Source of the DNA: Ruminococcus sp.
GTDB lineage: Bacteria > Bacillota > Clostridia > Oscillospirales > Ruminococcaceae
Assembly (NCBI GenBank): GCA_017558505.1
Contig: JAFYUM010000002.1
Span: 1-58,926 of the forward strand
DNA: 58,926 nt
Reading direction: 5' to 3'
Part shown: piece by piece, positions 7,868 to 16,703 of the stretch
How the letters are laid out: the number at the start of each line of letters is the position of its first letter
How positions within the stretch are numbered: position 1 is the stretch's first letter
The notes under the pieces: model-generated
What the model was told of the DNA's origin: nothing
Seen by the model: the letters and a program-made list of their open reading frames with translations, nothing else
Databases searched by the model: none
Made by a program: the position numbers and the translations under genes

Positions 7868-8101
7868 GTTAATATTAAGTTTTAATTTTACAAGGCTTGC
7901 TGTGTCCGTTGTGATGTCACCTTACCGATAACTCACGACCTGCTCATTACGAATGAGCTGCACTACCAACTGTGCTACACAAGCATTTGATATTAAGTTT
8001 TATTTTTGCAAGGCTTGCAGTGTCCGTTGTGATGTCGCTTTACCGACAACCCACGACCTGCTCATTACGAATGAGCTGCTCTACCTTTGTGCTACACAAA
8101 C
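7868..8101 (-). repeat. Two tandem partial copies of tRNA-Thr with conserved spacers
   Basis: Bases 7936-7984 are identical over 49 nt to 7819-7867 of the intact tRNA; 8054-8101 is a 48-nt copy with a deletion in the D loop and a changed acceptor base. The offset is 117 and about 118 nt. Each copy keeps the acceptor 5' strand, D arm and a perfect anticodon stem-loop with CGU, but lacks the T arm and the 3' acceptor strand. The 68- and 69-nt spacers are also alike, so the repeated unit is about 117 nt. The related flank at 1901-1950 shows that the other tRNA-Thr came from the same array. They are transcribed with the intact tRNA. Confidence 0.85.
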
Positions 8102-8119
8102 ATTTAATATTGCTTAATA

Positions 8120-8148
8120 ATTATACCACAAAACCGCAGAATTGTCAA
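8120..8148 (-). promoter_or_regulatory. Consensus promoter of the tRNA-Thr array
   Basis: Minus strand TTGACA (8143-8148), 17 nt, TATAAT (8120-8125): a perfect sigma-A promoter, about 20 nt before the first partial tRNA copy. Confidence 0.9.
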
Positions 8149-8160
8149 TATTGTTTTTAG

Positions 8161-8438
8161 AGGTTCTATAAGTTATATTTTTGAATGATTGTGTTTAGAA
8201 TATATAATAGTAAATTCTGTTATATATAATTCCACTCGTTTATAATTAGTGAAAAAGTAGAAAATAAAATTTTTTTCAATAATCAACCATTTTTACTTGA
8301 AAAAATGGCGATTTTTGTCCTATGGCGAATGGATATGTTGAAAATATCACTGATACCTCTGACAAAATTATAGTATAATATTTTATTTTTGTCGATTATC
8401 CTTCTCATTATTTTGACAGCTAAATTTCCCATAATATA
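8161..8438. other. AT-rich intergenic gap before potA
   Basis: No gene seen. It holds a small hairpin CCATTTTT/AAAAAATGG near 8290-8308 and several AT-rich -10-like boxes, but nothing that can be assigned with confidence. Confidence 0.5.
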
Positions 8439-8467
8439 TTGCTTTTTATACAAATATATGCTATAAT
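8439..8467 (+). promoter_or_regulatory. Promoter of the pot operon
   Basis: TTGCTT (8439-8444), 17 nt, TATAAT (8462-8467) with an extended TG. A second candidate, TTGACA (8413-8418) with TATATT 16 nt further, lies just upstream. Confidence 0.65.
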
Positions 8468-8500
8468 AAATCGTCGAAAAAAATCACAGGGGGTTTTTAT

Positions 8501-9544
8501 ATGGAAAATATTGTAAGCCTTAAAAATATCATTATGGAATTTGAGGATGGCGAGCAGATTCTCAAAAATATCAGCCTTGATATAAAGGACAAGGAGTTCG
8601 TAACATTCCTCGGTCCTTCAGGCTGCGGAAAAACAACAACCTTGCGTATTATCGCAGGCTTTCTTGAGCCTAAAAGCGGTGATGTAATCTTTGACGGAAA
8701 GCGTATAAATGGTATGCCTCCACACAAGAGAAATGTCAACACCGTTTTCCAGAGATATGCTCTTTTTCCTCACCTTAACGTGTATGAAAATATAGCATTC
8801 GGTCTTCGTGTCAAGAAAGTGCCCGAAAAAGAAATTGTCCGCCGTGTTGGTGAAATGCTGGAGCTTGTAAATCTTATGGGTTACGAAAAGCGTACTGTAA
8901 ACCGACTTTCAGGCGGTCAGCAGCAACGTGTAGCTATTGCCCGTGCGTTGGTAAATCACCCGAAAGTTCTCCTTCTCGACGAGCCTCTCGGTGCTCTTGA
9001 TCTTAAACTCCGTAAGGAGATGCAGATAGAACTGCGTAAAATTCAGCAGGAGCTTGAACTTACTTTCGTTTACGTTACCCACGACCAGGAAGAGGCACTC
9101 ACAATGAGTGACAGCATTGTTGTTATGAATAACGGTTCTATTCAGCAGATAGGCTCTCCGACAGATATATACAACGAGCCTGTAAACGCCTTTGTTGCAG
9201 ACTTTATAGGCGAGAGTAATATCCTCAACGGCTCTATGCTCCGTGACTGCCTTGTTCAGTTCAACGGCAGAGAGTTTGAATGTGTTGATAAGGGCTTCGG
9301 CAAAAATGAAACTGTCGATGTTGTAATCCGCCCCGAGGATGTACAGATCATCCCTGCGGCATCTGCAAAGCTTACAGGTATTGTTGAATCCGTAGTATTC
9401 AAGGGTGTTCACTATGAAATGATAATTGATGGTGTTGACCATAAGTGGACAGTACATTCCACAAAGGCAGAAACTCCCGGAACTATGGTAGGACTTGCCT
9501 TTGATCCTTTTGATATTCATATTATGAAGAAATCGGAGGAATGA
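8501..9544 (+). CDS. potA: Spermidine/putrescine ABC transporter ATP-binding protein PotA
   Basis: 347 residues. Walker A GPSGCGKT (38-45), Q-loop Q84, signature LSGGQ (136-140), Walker B LLLDEP (157-162) and switch His194 are intact; the C-terminal 110 residues have the TOBE-type regulatory strands ([10 protein letters not shown]). This is the ATPase of the polyamine importer and works with PotB, PotC and PotD encoded directly downstream. GGGGG 8 nt before the ATG is the ribosome binding site. The stop overlaps the next frame by 4 nt. Confidence 0.95.
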   Translation: MENIVSLKNIIMEFEDGEQILKNISLDIKDKEFVTFLGPSGCGKTTTLRIIAGFLEPKSGDVIFDGKRINGMPPHKRNVNTVFQRYALFPHLNVYENIAFGLRVKKVPEKEIVRRVGEMLELVNLMGYEKRTVNRLSGGQQQRVAIARALVNHPKVLLLDEPLGALDLKLRKEMQIELRKIQQELELTFVYVTHDQEEALTMSDSIVVMNNGSIQQIGSPTDIYNEPVNAFVADFIGESNILNGSMLRDCLVQFNGREFECVDKGFGKNETVDVVIRPEDVQIIPAASAKLTGIVESVVFKGVHYEMIIDGVDHKWTVHSTKAETPGTMVGLAFDPFDIHIMKKSEE

Positions 9545-9546
9545 CA

Positions 9547-10353
9547 ATGAAGCTGAAATATTTTTCTGCACCATATCTTGTGTGGATGGTGGTATTTATT
9601 CTCGTTCCCTTGCTTATGATTGCCTTCTTTGCTTTTACCAATGATGAAGGCAGATTTACAATGAAGTACATTTCCGATGTGGGACAGTATGCAAATATAT
9701 TTGTGCGTTCCATATGGCTTTCGCTGATAGCTACTGTAATATGCCTTGTTATAGCATATCCCGTAGCATTTATCCTTTCCCGTATGGAGAAGCACAAACA
9801 GGGTACAATGCTTATGATTGTAATGCTCCCTATGTGGATGAACTTCCTTCTCCGTACATATGCATGGATGACGCTTTTAGGCAATAACGGCATTATCAAT
9901 CATCTTTTTGGTATGATTGGACTTGGCCCATTCAAGCTTATAAATACATCGGGAGCAGTTGTCCTCGGTATGGTTTATAACTATCTTCCTTTTATGATAC
10001 TTCCCCTTTACTCCGTTATGGAGAAAATTGACAACAGTATGTTCGAGGCAGCAGAAGATCTGGGATGCAGCTACTTCCAGACGCTTTTCCGTGTAATTAT
10101 TCCTTTAAGCGTCCCTGGTATCACATCAGGAATTACGATGGTTTTCGTACCTGCTATTTCCACATTCATTATTTCCCGTATGCTTGGCGGTGGTTCAAAC
10201 CTGCTTGTAGGCGACCTTATAGAAATGCAGTTTCTCGGAAATGCCTATAATCCCCACTTAGGAGCAGCTATGTCACTTGTACTTATGGTTATAATCTTAG
10301 TTATTATGACCGTAATGAATCAGTTTGATCCTGACGATCAGGTGCTTATGTAG
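9547..10353 (+). CDS. potB: Spermidine/putrescine ABC transporter permease PotB
   Basis: 268 residues, about six membrane segments, with the cytoplasmic EAA loop at EAAEDLGCSYFQTLFR that contacts PotA. An ATG at 9541 overlaps the potA stop, but the GGAGG ends directly before it; ATG 9547 has a proper 6-nt spacing and is preferred. Together with PotC it forms the membrane channel of the polyamine importer. Confidence 0.92.
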   Translation: MKLKYFSAPYLVWMVVFILVPLLMIAFFAFTNDEGRFTMKYISDVGQYANIFVRSIWLSLIATVICLVIAYPVAFILSRMEKHKQGTMLMIVMLPMWMNFLLRTYAWMTLLGNNGIINHLFGMIGLGPFKLINTSGAVVLGMVYNYLPFMILPLYSVMEKIDNSMFEAAEDLGCSYFQTLFRVIIPLSVPGITSGITMVFVPAISTFIISRMLGGGSNLLVGDLIEMQFLGNAYNPHLGAAMSLVLMVIILVIMTVMNQFDPDDQVLM

Positions 10354-10364
10354 GAGGTGCGGCA

Positions 10365-11159
10365 ATGAAAAAAATAGGTAAAATATATCTCGGACTTGTT
10401 CTCTTTTTCCTGTATGTACCGATTTTTGTCCTTATTGTATTCTCCTTCAATGAAACAAAAAGTCGAAGTGTCTTCAGCGGTTTCACCTTTGACTGGTATA
10501 TCCGCCTTTTCAACAACAGGATTATTATTTCATCACTCATAAATACCATTATTATAGCCTGTGTATCCAGCGTTATTTCAACTGTTTTAGGCACACTTGC
10601 TGCTATAGGTATCAATAATATGAGAAAAGTCCCTAAGACAGTTGTAATGAACATTACAAATATGCCCATTATCAACCCCGAAATCGTAACAGGTGTATCT
10701 CTTATGCTTCTTTTCGTGTTCTTTGCGGCACGTATGAATCTTGAATTCGGCTTTGTTACGCTTCTTATAGCTCATATTACGTTTAATGTGCCTTATGTAA
10801 TTCTCAATGTTATGCCGAAATTCAATCAGATGGATCCACATATTTACGAGGCGGCACAGGATCTGGGATGCAGTCCCGTAAAGGCATTCAGAAAGGTTGT
10901 TCTCCCGGAAATTATGCCTGGTGTTATCAGCGGCTTCCTTATGTCATTTACATACTCTCTGGACGACTTTGTAATCAGCTATTTTACCAGCGGCTCAACT
11001 TCACAGACCTTGCCGATTACCATTTATTCAATGACAAGACGTAAGGTTTCTCCCGAAATCAACGCACTTTCAACACTTATTTTCATATCCGTTGTAATCA
11101 TTCTCGTTGTGAAGAATGTCATTGAAAAAAGAGCGTTGAAAAAAGCAGGAAAAATATAA
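10365..11159 (+). CDS. potC: Spermidine/putrescine ABC transporter permease PotC
   Basis: 264 residues, six predicted membrane segments, EAA loop EAAQDLGCSPVKAFRKVVLPEI. It starts 11 nt after potB with AGGAGGTG upstream. The pattern YSLDDFVISYFTSG is typical of PotC. It pairs with PotB in the importer; potD follows after 6 to 12 nt. Confidence 0.93.
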   Translation: MKKIGKIYLGLVLFFLYVPIFVLIVFSFNETKSRSVFSGFTFDWYIRLFNNRIIISSLINTIIIACVSSVISTVLGTLAAIGINNMRKVPKTVVMNITNMPIINPEIVTGVSLMLLFVFFAARMNLEFGFVTLLIAHITFNVPYVILNVMPKFNQMDPHIYEAAQDLGCSPVKAFRKVVLPEIMPGVISGFLMSFTYSLDDFVISYFTSGSTSQTLPITIYSMTRRKVSPEINALSTLIFISVVIILVVKNVIEKRALKKAGKI

Positions 11160-11171
11160 GGGGGAATGACG

Positions 11172-12443
11172 ATGAAAAAATTATTTTCTTTTGTTTCAGT
11201 GGCAATGCTCTGTATGTCAATGCTTGCCTCCTGTGCGGAAGCCGATGTTTCCGAAGATTACGAGGAGGAAGAAGAAGTCACCCAACAGACTGTCACCATT
11301 GAAGACCCCGATTACTACACACGATTCAAGGGCAAGGGTATTTCCATAAATGTCTATAACTGGGGCGACTACATTTCCACAGGTGCAGATGAAGGAACAA
11401 TTGACGTAAACGGCGAATTTGAAAAGCTTACAGGCATCAAGGTGAACTATACCAACTTCGCCACAAACGAGGAGCTTTACGCTAAATTAAAAGGCGGTGC
11501 GGCTTCCTATGATGTAATTATACCCTCCGATTATATGATAAGCAAGATGATTAAGGAGGATATGATTCAGCCTATTGACTTTGATAATATCCCCAATTTC
11601 AAGTACATTATGGAGAATTTCCGCAATCAGGACTATGATCCTGAAAATGCCTATTCTGTACCATATACATGGGGTACTGTAGGTATTATGTACGACACCA
11701 CAATCATTGACATTCCCAAAGAGGATATTGACTGGGATTTACTATGGAATGAGGATTATGCCGACCAGATTCTGATGTTTGACAATCCACGTGACGCTTT
11801 CGCTATTGCTGAAATTATGCTTGGCTACTCCCTCAATACTGAAAATGAGGAAGAGTTGCGACACGCAGCCGAAAAGCTCCGTCAGCAGAAGAAGAATGTT
11901 CAGGCTTATGTTATGGACGAGGTTTTCGATAAAATGGGAGCAGGTGACGCACTTATTGCTCCGTACTATGCAGGCGATGCCCTCACTATTATGGATGATA
12001 ATGACTCACTTGACTTCGTTGTTCCAAAAAGCGGTACAAATCTTTTTGTTGATGCTATGTGTATTCCGAAATCCGCAAAGCAGAAAGAAGCGGCTGAAAT
12101 GTACATCAACTTTATGTGCGAGCCTGATATTGCCTTTGCAAATATCGACTATATCTGTTACTCCACACCCCATCAGGCAGCTTATGATATGCTTGACGAG
12201 GAAGTACAGAGCAGCCCTATAACATATCCCGACCAGCAGTTTATAAAGGATAAGACATCTGTTTTTGTAAATCTCTCCGATGAAGCAAATCAGCTTATGC
12301 AGGATTTGTGGACGGAGATGAAATCCGCAGAGGATGAAAATGTAAATAAATGGATTGCTCCTGTTTTCCTTGTATTCTGTGTGTTCCTTATGGCATTTGT
12401 GCTGATAAGGCGACACATCAAAAAGAAGAAAGATATATTCTGA
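11172..12443 (+). CDS. potD: Polyamine-binding lipoprotein PotD with an extra C-terminal membrane anchor
   Basis: 423 residues from ATG 11172, preferred to ATG 11166 because the GGGGG then has 8-nt spacing. Signal MKKLFSFVSVAMLCMSMLAS ends at lipobox Cys21. An acidic linker (25-36) leads to the binding-protein fold, beginning INVYNWGDYIS, with SYDVIIPSDYMISKM and VPYTWGTVGIMYD as in PotD/PotF. Unusually, after the fold the chain ends with a second membrane segment (about 395-413) and a basic tail RRHIKKKKDIF, so the protein seems tethered at both ends. It should deliver spermidine or putrescine to PotBC. Confidence 0.92.
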   Translation: MKKLFSFVSVAMLCMSMLASCAEADVSEDYEEEEEVTQQTVTIEDPDYYTRFKGKGISINVYNWGDYISTGADEGTIDVNGEFEKLTGIKVNYTNFATNEELYAKLKGGAASYDVIIPSDYMISKMIKEDMIQPIDFDNIPNFKYIMENFRNQDYDPENAYSVPYTWGTVGIMYDTTIIDIPKEDIDWDLLWNEDYADQILMFDNPRDAFAIAEIMLGYSLNTENEEELRHAAEKLRQQKKNVQAYVMDEVFDKMGAGDALIAPYYAGDALTIMDDNDSLDFVVPKSGTNLFVDAMCIPKSAKQKEAAEMYINFMCEPDIAFANIDYICYSTPHQAAYDMLDEEVQSSPITYPDQQFIKDKTSVFVNLSDEANQLMQDLWTEMKSAEDENVNKWIAPVFLVFCVFLMAFVLIRRHIKKKKDIF

Positions 12444-12452
12444 TACTTATGC

Positions 12453-12471
12453 GGGCGGATAATATCCGCCC
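12453..12471. repeat. Dispersed palindromic element (GGGCGGATAATATCCGCCC)
   Basis: A 19-nt palindrome just after potD. The same or nearly the same sequence recurs at 41355-41373, 45088-45102 and 56997-57015, with a broken copy near 53083. It lies in gaps between genes each time. A second hairpin (TGCACTTTT/AAAAAGTGCA) follows it here; it may help end the pot transcript. Confidence 0.75.
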
Positions 12472-12576
12472 TGCACTTTTGTTCAGAAAAAAGTGCATCT
12501 CTAAAAAAGAATATAAATTGTTAATTTGTACATAATGCACTATGACGATGTTAAAAATTCATATATTTTTCTGACA

Positions 12577-12605
12577 TTGACAATATTATCACAACGTGAT
12601 ATAAT
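12577..12605 (+). promoter_or_regulatory. Promoter of proS
   Basis: TTGACA (12577-12582), 17 nt, TATAAT (12600-12605), perfect consensus, 40 nt before the start. Confidence 0.9.
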
Positions 12606-12645
12606 ATAAAATAGAGTTATTGTAAATATGAAAGGATTTTTCAAA

Positions 12646-14088
12646 ATGGCAAAAGATAAAAAAATGGTAACTGCGATAACCTCTATGGAGGAGGATTTCG
12701 CACAGTGGTATACCGATATATGTAAGAAAGCAGAACTTGTTGAGTATACAAGTGTTAAGGGCTGTATGGTTATCCGTCCTTACGGTTACGCTATCTGGGA
12801 GAATATTCAGCGTATTCTGGACGGTATGTTCAAGGCTACAGGTCATGAAAATGTATGTATGCCTATGTTTATTCCTGAAAGTCTGCTCCAGAAGGAAAAG
12901 GATCACGTTGAGGGCTTTGCTCCCGAAGTTGCATGGGTAACTCATGGCGGAAGCGAAAAGCTTGAGGACAGACTTTGTGTTCGACCTACATCTGAAACAC
13001 TTTTCTGTGAGCATTATTCCAATATCGTTCACTCATACCGCGACCTTCCAAAGCTCTATAATCAGTGGGTAAGCGTTGTACGTTGGGAAAAAACAACACG
13101 TCCTTTCCTCCGTTCAAGAGAATTCCTCTGGCAGGAGGGACACACAATTCACGCAACTGCTGAGGAAGCTATTATTGAGACAGAGAAGATGCTCAATGTA
13201 TACGCTGACTTCTGCGAAAACTCTCTTGCAATGCCCGTTGTAAAGGGCAAAAAGACAGAGAGCGACAAGTTCGCAGGTGCTGTTTCTACTTATGCTATTG
13301 AGGCTCTTATGCACGATGGTAAGGCTCTTCAGGCAGGTACTTCACATTACTTCGGTGACGGCTTTGCCAAGGCATTCGACATTGAATACACAGACAAGGA
13401 AAACAAGCGTGTATATCCCCACCAGACAAGCTGGGGCGTTACAACTCGTCTTATCGGTGCGGTTATTATGACTCACGGCGATGACAGTGGTCTTGTTCTT
13501 CCCCCTGCAATTGCTCCTGTTCAGGCTGTAATCATTCCTATTGCACAGCATAAAGAAGGCGTTCTTGATAAGGCTAACGAGCTGAAAGACCGTCTTGCAG
13601 CTGCTGGTGTACGTGTAAAGCTTGACGACAGCGAAAACTCTCCCGGCTGGAAGTTTGCCGAGTACGAAATGAAGGGTGTTCCTGTACGTGTTGAAATCGG
13701 CCCCCGTGATATTGAGGAGGGCAACTGCATTATCGCTTCCCGTTGGAATGGCGAAAAGGTTACTGTTTCTATTGATGAGCTTGAAGCTGCTGTTGCGCAG
13801 AAGCTTGACGAGGCTCGTGAGGGTATGTTCAACAAGGCTCTCGAAAATCGTGAGAAAAAGACATATTCCTGCGCTACTATGGATGAAATCATTGCTGCTC
13901 TTGAAAAGAACGGCGACGGCTTTGTAAAGGCTCTCTGGTGCGGCGAGGAGGCTTGTGAGGACGAGGTCAAGGAAAAGACAGGCGTTGGCTCACGTTGTAT
14001 CCCTCTTATGCAGGAGAGAATTGCAGGTACATGTGTATGCTGCGGTAAGCCTGCAAAGCATATGGTTTACTGGGGAAAAGCGTATTAA
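12646..14088 (+). CDS. proS: Prolyl-tRNA synthetase, type 3 (archaeal/eukaryal-like)
   Basis: 480 residues from ATG 12646, which has AGGA upstream; the ATG at 12628 has no good site. It charges tRNA-Pro with proline. Class II motif 2 is in the stretch [28 protein letters not shown] and motif 3 near [17 protein letters not shown]; the anticodon-binding domain follows ([10 protein letters not shown]). The ending with [20 protein letters not shown] is the C-terminal domain of the short, type 3 form, which lacks the editing insertion of the usual bacterial enzyme. Cysteines near the end may bind a metal. Single gene with its own promoter. Confidence 0.95.
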   Translation: MAKDKKMVTAITSMEEDFAQWYTDICKKAELVEYTSVKGCMVIRPYGYAIWENIQRILDGMFKATGHENVCMPMFIPESLLQKEKDHVEGFAPEVAWVTHGGSEKLEDRLCVRPTSETLFCEHYSNIVHSYRDLPKLYNQWVSVVRWEKTTRPFLRSREFLWQEGHTIHATAEEAIIETEKMLNVYADFCENSLAMPVVKGKKTESDKFAGAVSTYAIEALMHDGKALQAGTSHYFGDGFAKAFDIEYTDKENKRVYPHQTSWGVTTRLIGAVIMTHGDDSGLVLPPAIAPVQAVIIPIAQHKEGVLDKANELKDRLAAAGVRVKLDDSENSPGWKFAEYEMKGVPVRVEIGPRDIEEGNCIIASRWNGEKVTVSIDELEAAVAQKLDEAREGMFNKALENREKKTYSCATMDEIIAALEKNGDGFVKALWCGEEACEDEVKEKTGVGSRCIPLMQERIAGTCVCCGKPAKHMVYWGKAY

Positions 14089-14120
14089 TTTGTAATTGTT
14101 GTTACAACTAACACTTAATT

Positions 14121-14166
14121 GGCATTATCGTACAAAATCGGATTATCCGTTTTGTATGATATTGCC
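14121..14166 (+). terminator. Long hairpin after proS
   Basis: GGCATTATCGTACAAAA pairs with TTTTGTATGATATTGCC (one mismatch, one G-T), with an inner CGGA/TCCG. It is 33 nt after the stop. There is no clear T-run, so termination is likely but not certain. Confidence 0.55.
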
Positions 14167-14392
14167 TAAAATTTAAATCTTTTAAATTAAAATAATTGAT
14201 TAATTTATCGAAATTTGTCGTATTTTTTAGTTATTCTCGATAATAAACAAAGTGATGTTGATAAATTTGTGTAATATTACTAATCGGAGTAAAAAATACG
14301 TTTACAGAGAGTAATCGGCAAATCCGATAATACACAAGGTCAAAACCGCTAATGGCGGTCTGATAAAATTTTAGTGCCGCAAGGCAAAAATT
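14167..14392 (+). other. Candidate structured leader of the M23-dockerin gene
   Basis: A 230-nt gap without a gene. Its last 90 nt contain three short hairpins in a row: ATCGG/CCGAT (about 14314-14328), ACCGC/GCGGT (about 14345-14359) and TGCC-GCAA-GGCA (about 14375-14386), the last just before the GGAGGT. Such clustering before a secreted cell-wall enzyme suggests an RNA regulator, but the conserved cores of the cyclic-di-GMP and cyclic-di-AMP riboswitches are absent. Confidence 0.35.
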
Positions 14393-14407
14393 GGAGGTAT
14401 GATTCAT

Positions 14408-15778
14408 ATGTTCATCAAAAAGTTATTCACCGTTTTCTGTGCTATGCTCTTGTCATTGACTATCATGCCTCTTAATGAGACATGGTTTATTGATGCAAAT
14501 GCTGCTGTTGCCGCTTTATGGCCTGTAGAACCTGAATTTACAGAAATCACCACACAATTTAACCCCAACCGCAACACAGGAGGAGTTTATGGCGGTCACA
14601 ACGGAATTGACGTTCCTGCCGATGCTAACTCCGACATTTACGCTGTTGTTGGCGGTACCTGCGTTTCAGCAGGCTGGATGGGTGATTATGGCAATCTCAT
14701 TATCCTTCGTCATGAAAATCTCGGCGTTTATACATTCTACGCACATTGTACATCAACTGCCGTTACAGCAGGACAGGCTGTAAATGCAGGTGATGTTATC
14801 GGTTATGTCGGAAACACAGGAAATTCCTATGGAAACCACCTGCATTTCGGCATATGCGATACCCTTCTCGGCGGATATCCAACAGCAACTTACTACGACC
14901 CTGAAACATATTTTACCTATTCTATGGAACAAGCTCCCGATAATTCCACATCTACGACAATTCCCACAACTCCCGCAACTACAGCTCCCCCCGTAACTAC
15001 TGCCCCCACAACTACTACAACTCCTGTTACTACGGTAACTCCGAACGAATGTAACTGCTCTGACAATTATGCAGGTATTTACGTGACAAAAAATATCACA
15101 ACTTACCTCAATATCAGAAGCGGCCATGGTTCGGAATATTCAATTATCGGTCAGATTTACCCCGAAAACCCCATTGAGGTAATCAAGGCTGACGGAAATT
15201 GGGCACACATAAGATACAATAATATTACGGGATATTGTTCAATGGAATATATCACACTCCGTGATAACCCCGAATCTGGTATGAGGCTTTCAAATGCTCT
15301 TATTCCTGATGGTCAGATTGTAAAGGGCAACCCTGTTGATCTGGGCGGTACAATTACTTCAAATCTTCCAATAACACGCTTCACCGGCGGAATTTACAAG
15401 GCTGATGCAGTTACTCCTGTTTATGTTTTTGAAAAGAATCCGAATTCATACACATACAGCCTTTCAGGTGAATTTGACAACAGTATGCTTTTCAACAAGC
15501 TTGAACTGGGCACATACGTGTACAAGGTTGAGGCAGAGGATGAAAGCGGCAAGGTTTATCCTCTTATCGGAATAAGCTTTATGGTTGTTCAGCCTGTTTC
15601 ACATGGGGATATTAACGGCGATGGTGGAATTACTGTTTCTGACGGCGTATTGCTTCAGAAATATATTCTCGGCACAGAGAACTTATCTGACGTACAACTT
15701 AAATGTGCTGATATGACCAATGATGATTATGTTGATATTTTTGATATGATTATATTCAGAAAGAAGCTTATTGAATAA
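14408..15778 (+). CDS. Secreted M23 (LytM-type) peptidase with SH3 and type I dockerin domains
   Basis: 456 residues from ATG 14408 (9 nt after GGAGGT). Signal peptide 1-32. M23 domain about 50-165 with zinc ligands His64 and Asp68 (HNGID), His113 (YAH) and HLHF with His144 and His146: all catalytic residues present, so it should cut peptidoglycan cross-bridges. Then a Thr/Pro linker (179-211), a bacterial SH3 domain (222-283, LNIRSGHGSEYSIIGQIYP), a beta-sandwich-like region (290-396) and a type I dockerin (399-455) with two Ca-binding loops, DINGDGGITVSD and DMTNDDYVDIFD. The dockerin implies docking to a cohesin scaffold at the cell surface, uncommon for a wall hydrolase. A strong terminator follows. 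Confidence 0.9.
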   Translation: MFIKKLFTVFCAMLLSLTIMPLNETWFIDANAAVAALWPVEPEFTEITTQFNPNRNTGGVYGGHNGIDVPADANSDIYAVVGGTCVSAGWMGDYGNLIILRHENLGVYTFYAHCTSTAVTAGQAVNAGDVIGYVGNTGNSYGNHLHFGICDTLLGGYPTATYYDPETYFTYSMEQAPDNSTSTTIPTTPATTAPPVTTAPTTTTTPVTTVTPNECNCSDNYAGIYVTKNITTYLNIRSGHGSEYSIIGQIYPENPIEVIKADGNWAHIRYNNITGYCSMEYITLRDNPESGMRLSNALIPDGQIVKGNPVDLGGTITSNLPITRFTGGIYKADAVTPVYVFEKNPNSYTYSLSGEFDNSMLFNKLELGTYVYKVEAEDESGKVYPLIGISFMVVQPVSHGDINGDGGITVSDGVLLQKYILGTENLSDVQLKCADMTNDDYVDIFDMIIFRKKLIE

Positions 15779-15780
15779 TG

Positions 15781-15821
15781 AAAGCAAAGGGATTTCCGTT
15801 TGGAAATCCCTTTGCTTTTTT
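15781..15821 (+). terminator. Strong terminator after the M23-dockerin gene
   Basis: Perfect 17-bp stem AAAGCAAAGGGATTTCC with its complement, GTTT loop, then T-run. The stop codon is 3 nt upstream. Confidence 0.95.
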
Positions 15822-15839
15822 GCAAAAATGTGGTATAAT
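15812..15839 (+). promoter_or_regulatory. Promoter of the DUF2461 gene
   Basis: TTGCTT (15812-15817), 16 nt, TATAAT (15834-15839). The -35 lies inside the preceding terminator stem. Confidence 0.55.
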
Positions 15840-15866
15840 ATATACATCAGAGAAATGGAGGAAAGT

Positions 15867-16607
15867 ATGTTTGAAGGATTTACTAAAGAAGCTTTTGATT
15901 TTCTTTTCGGAATAAGAATGAATAATAACAAAGAATGGTTTGAGCCGAGAAAAAAGATTTACACCGAATATATATACAATCCGCTGAAAGCTCTTACAGA
16001 GGAAATATACAAACCATTTTCCGAAAGCGGAATGATAAGTAAAACAGGGCGTATATACCGTGATGAAAGCTATCCGCCTTATCTTCATTATCGTGATACC
16101 TTGTGGATATATATCCGCTATAACGCATGGGACTGGAGCAAAACACCGACGCTCTATTTTGAAATATCCCCCGAGGGTGGAGAGTTCGGATTTCGCATTT
16201 CAAAGCCTGCGGCGGCGGTTATGGAGAAATTCCGCAGCGAGATTTCAGAAAATCCGCAGTATTTTCTTGAACTTGTGGATATGCTGAAGAAGAACGGCAT
16301 AGAAATCGGCGGCGAGGAATATAAGCGGAAGAAAAAGTGTACAATTCTTGAAGCGGAGGAACTGTTTGTAAAAAAAGGATTGTCTGCATACAGAAAAATC
16401 ACTGATTTATCGGCACTGAACCGTCCTGAATTAATTGATGAAATAGTTGAAGTATTCCGCCTTGTAATGCCTCTTAACGACTACTTTCACAGAGTTGTCA
16501 ATGAAGTTGAGGCGGAAAAGCTTATGGCAAAGCTTGAAGCAATTGAGGATGAAAAATCGGCAGAAACGGATGTTATAAAAGCTCCCGGAGTGGAATTTAT
16601 GTGGTAA
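15867..16607 (+). CDS. DUF2461 (TIGR02453-type) family protein
   Basis: 246 residues from ATG 15867, preceded by GGAGG; the longer frame reads back through the terminator and is rejected. The patterns FLFGIRMNNNKEWFEPRKKIY, RIYRDESYPPY and LYFEISPEGGEFGFRI are those of the DUF2461 family, soluble proteins of unknown biochemical role. Length is usual for the family. No signal peptide, so cytoplasmic. Monocistronic by context. Confidence 0.85.
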   Translation: MFEGFTKEAFDFLFGIRMNNNKEWFEPRKKIYTEYIYNPLKALTEEIYKPFSESGMISKTGRIYRDESYPPYLHYRDTLWIYIRYNAWDWSKTPTLYFEISPEGGEFGFRISKPAAAVMEKFRSEISENPQYFLELVDMLKKNGIEIGGEEYKRKKKCTILEAEELFVKKGLSAYRKITDLSALNRPELIDEIVEVFRLVMPLNDYFHRVVNEVEAEKLMAKLEAIEDEKSAETDVIKAPGVEFMW

Positions 16608-16621
16608 TATTCTTTCGGCTA

Positions 16622-16651
16622 TTGACTTTTTTATCAGAACGGTGATATAAT
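16622..16651 (+). promoter_or_regulatory. Promoter of the cyclophilin-like membrane protein
   Basis: TTGACT (16622-16627), 18 nt, TATAAT (16646-16651). Confidence 0.7.
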
Positions 16652-16703
16652 ATGTATTGCTTGGATTAAATTTGAGAAGTACCCTTATAAGGATGAGTGA
16701 ATT

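Noticed and set aside
7819..8101. Repeats with regular spacing considered as a CRISPR array
   Set aside because: Only three units, spacers alike rather than unique, and the repeat is a tRNA half; no cas genes.
8909..9574. 221-codon minus-strand frame across potA
   Set aside because: Antisense shadow of potA with no recognisable motif.
14293..14407. Leader considered as a cyclic-di-GMP-I or cyclic-di-AMP riboswitch
   Set aside because: The GGCAAACC and GACGCAAA cores of the first and the conserved cores of the second are not present in the expected order.
15771..15866. N-terminal extension of the DUF2461 frame
   Set aside because: It reads through a 17-bp terminator hairpin and has no ribosome binding site; ATG 15867 has GGAGG.
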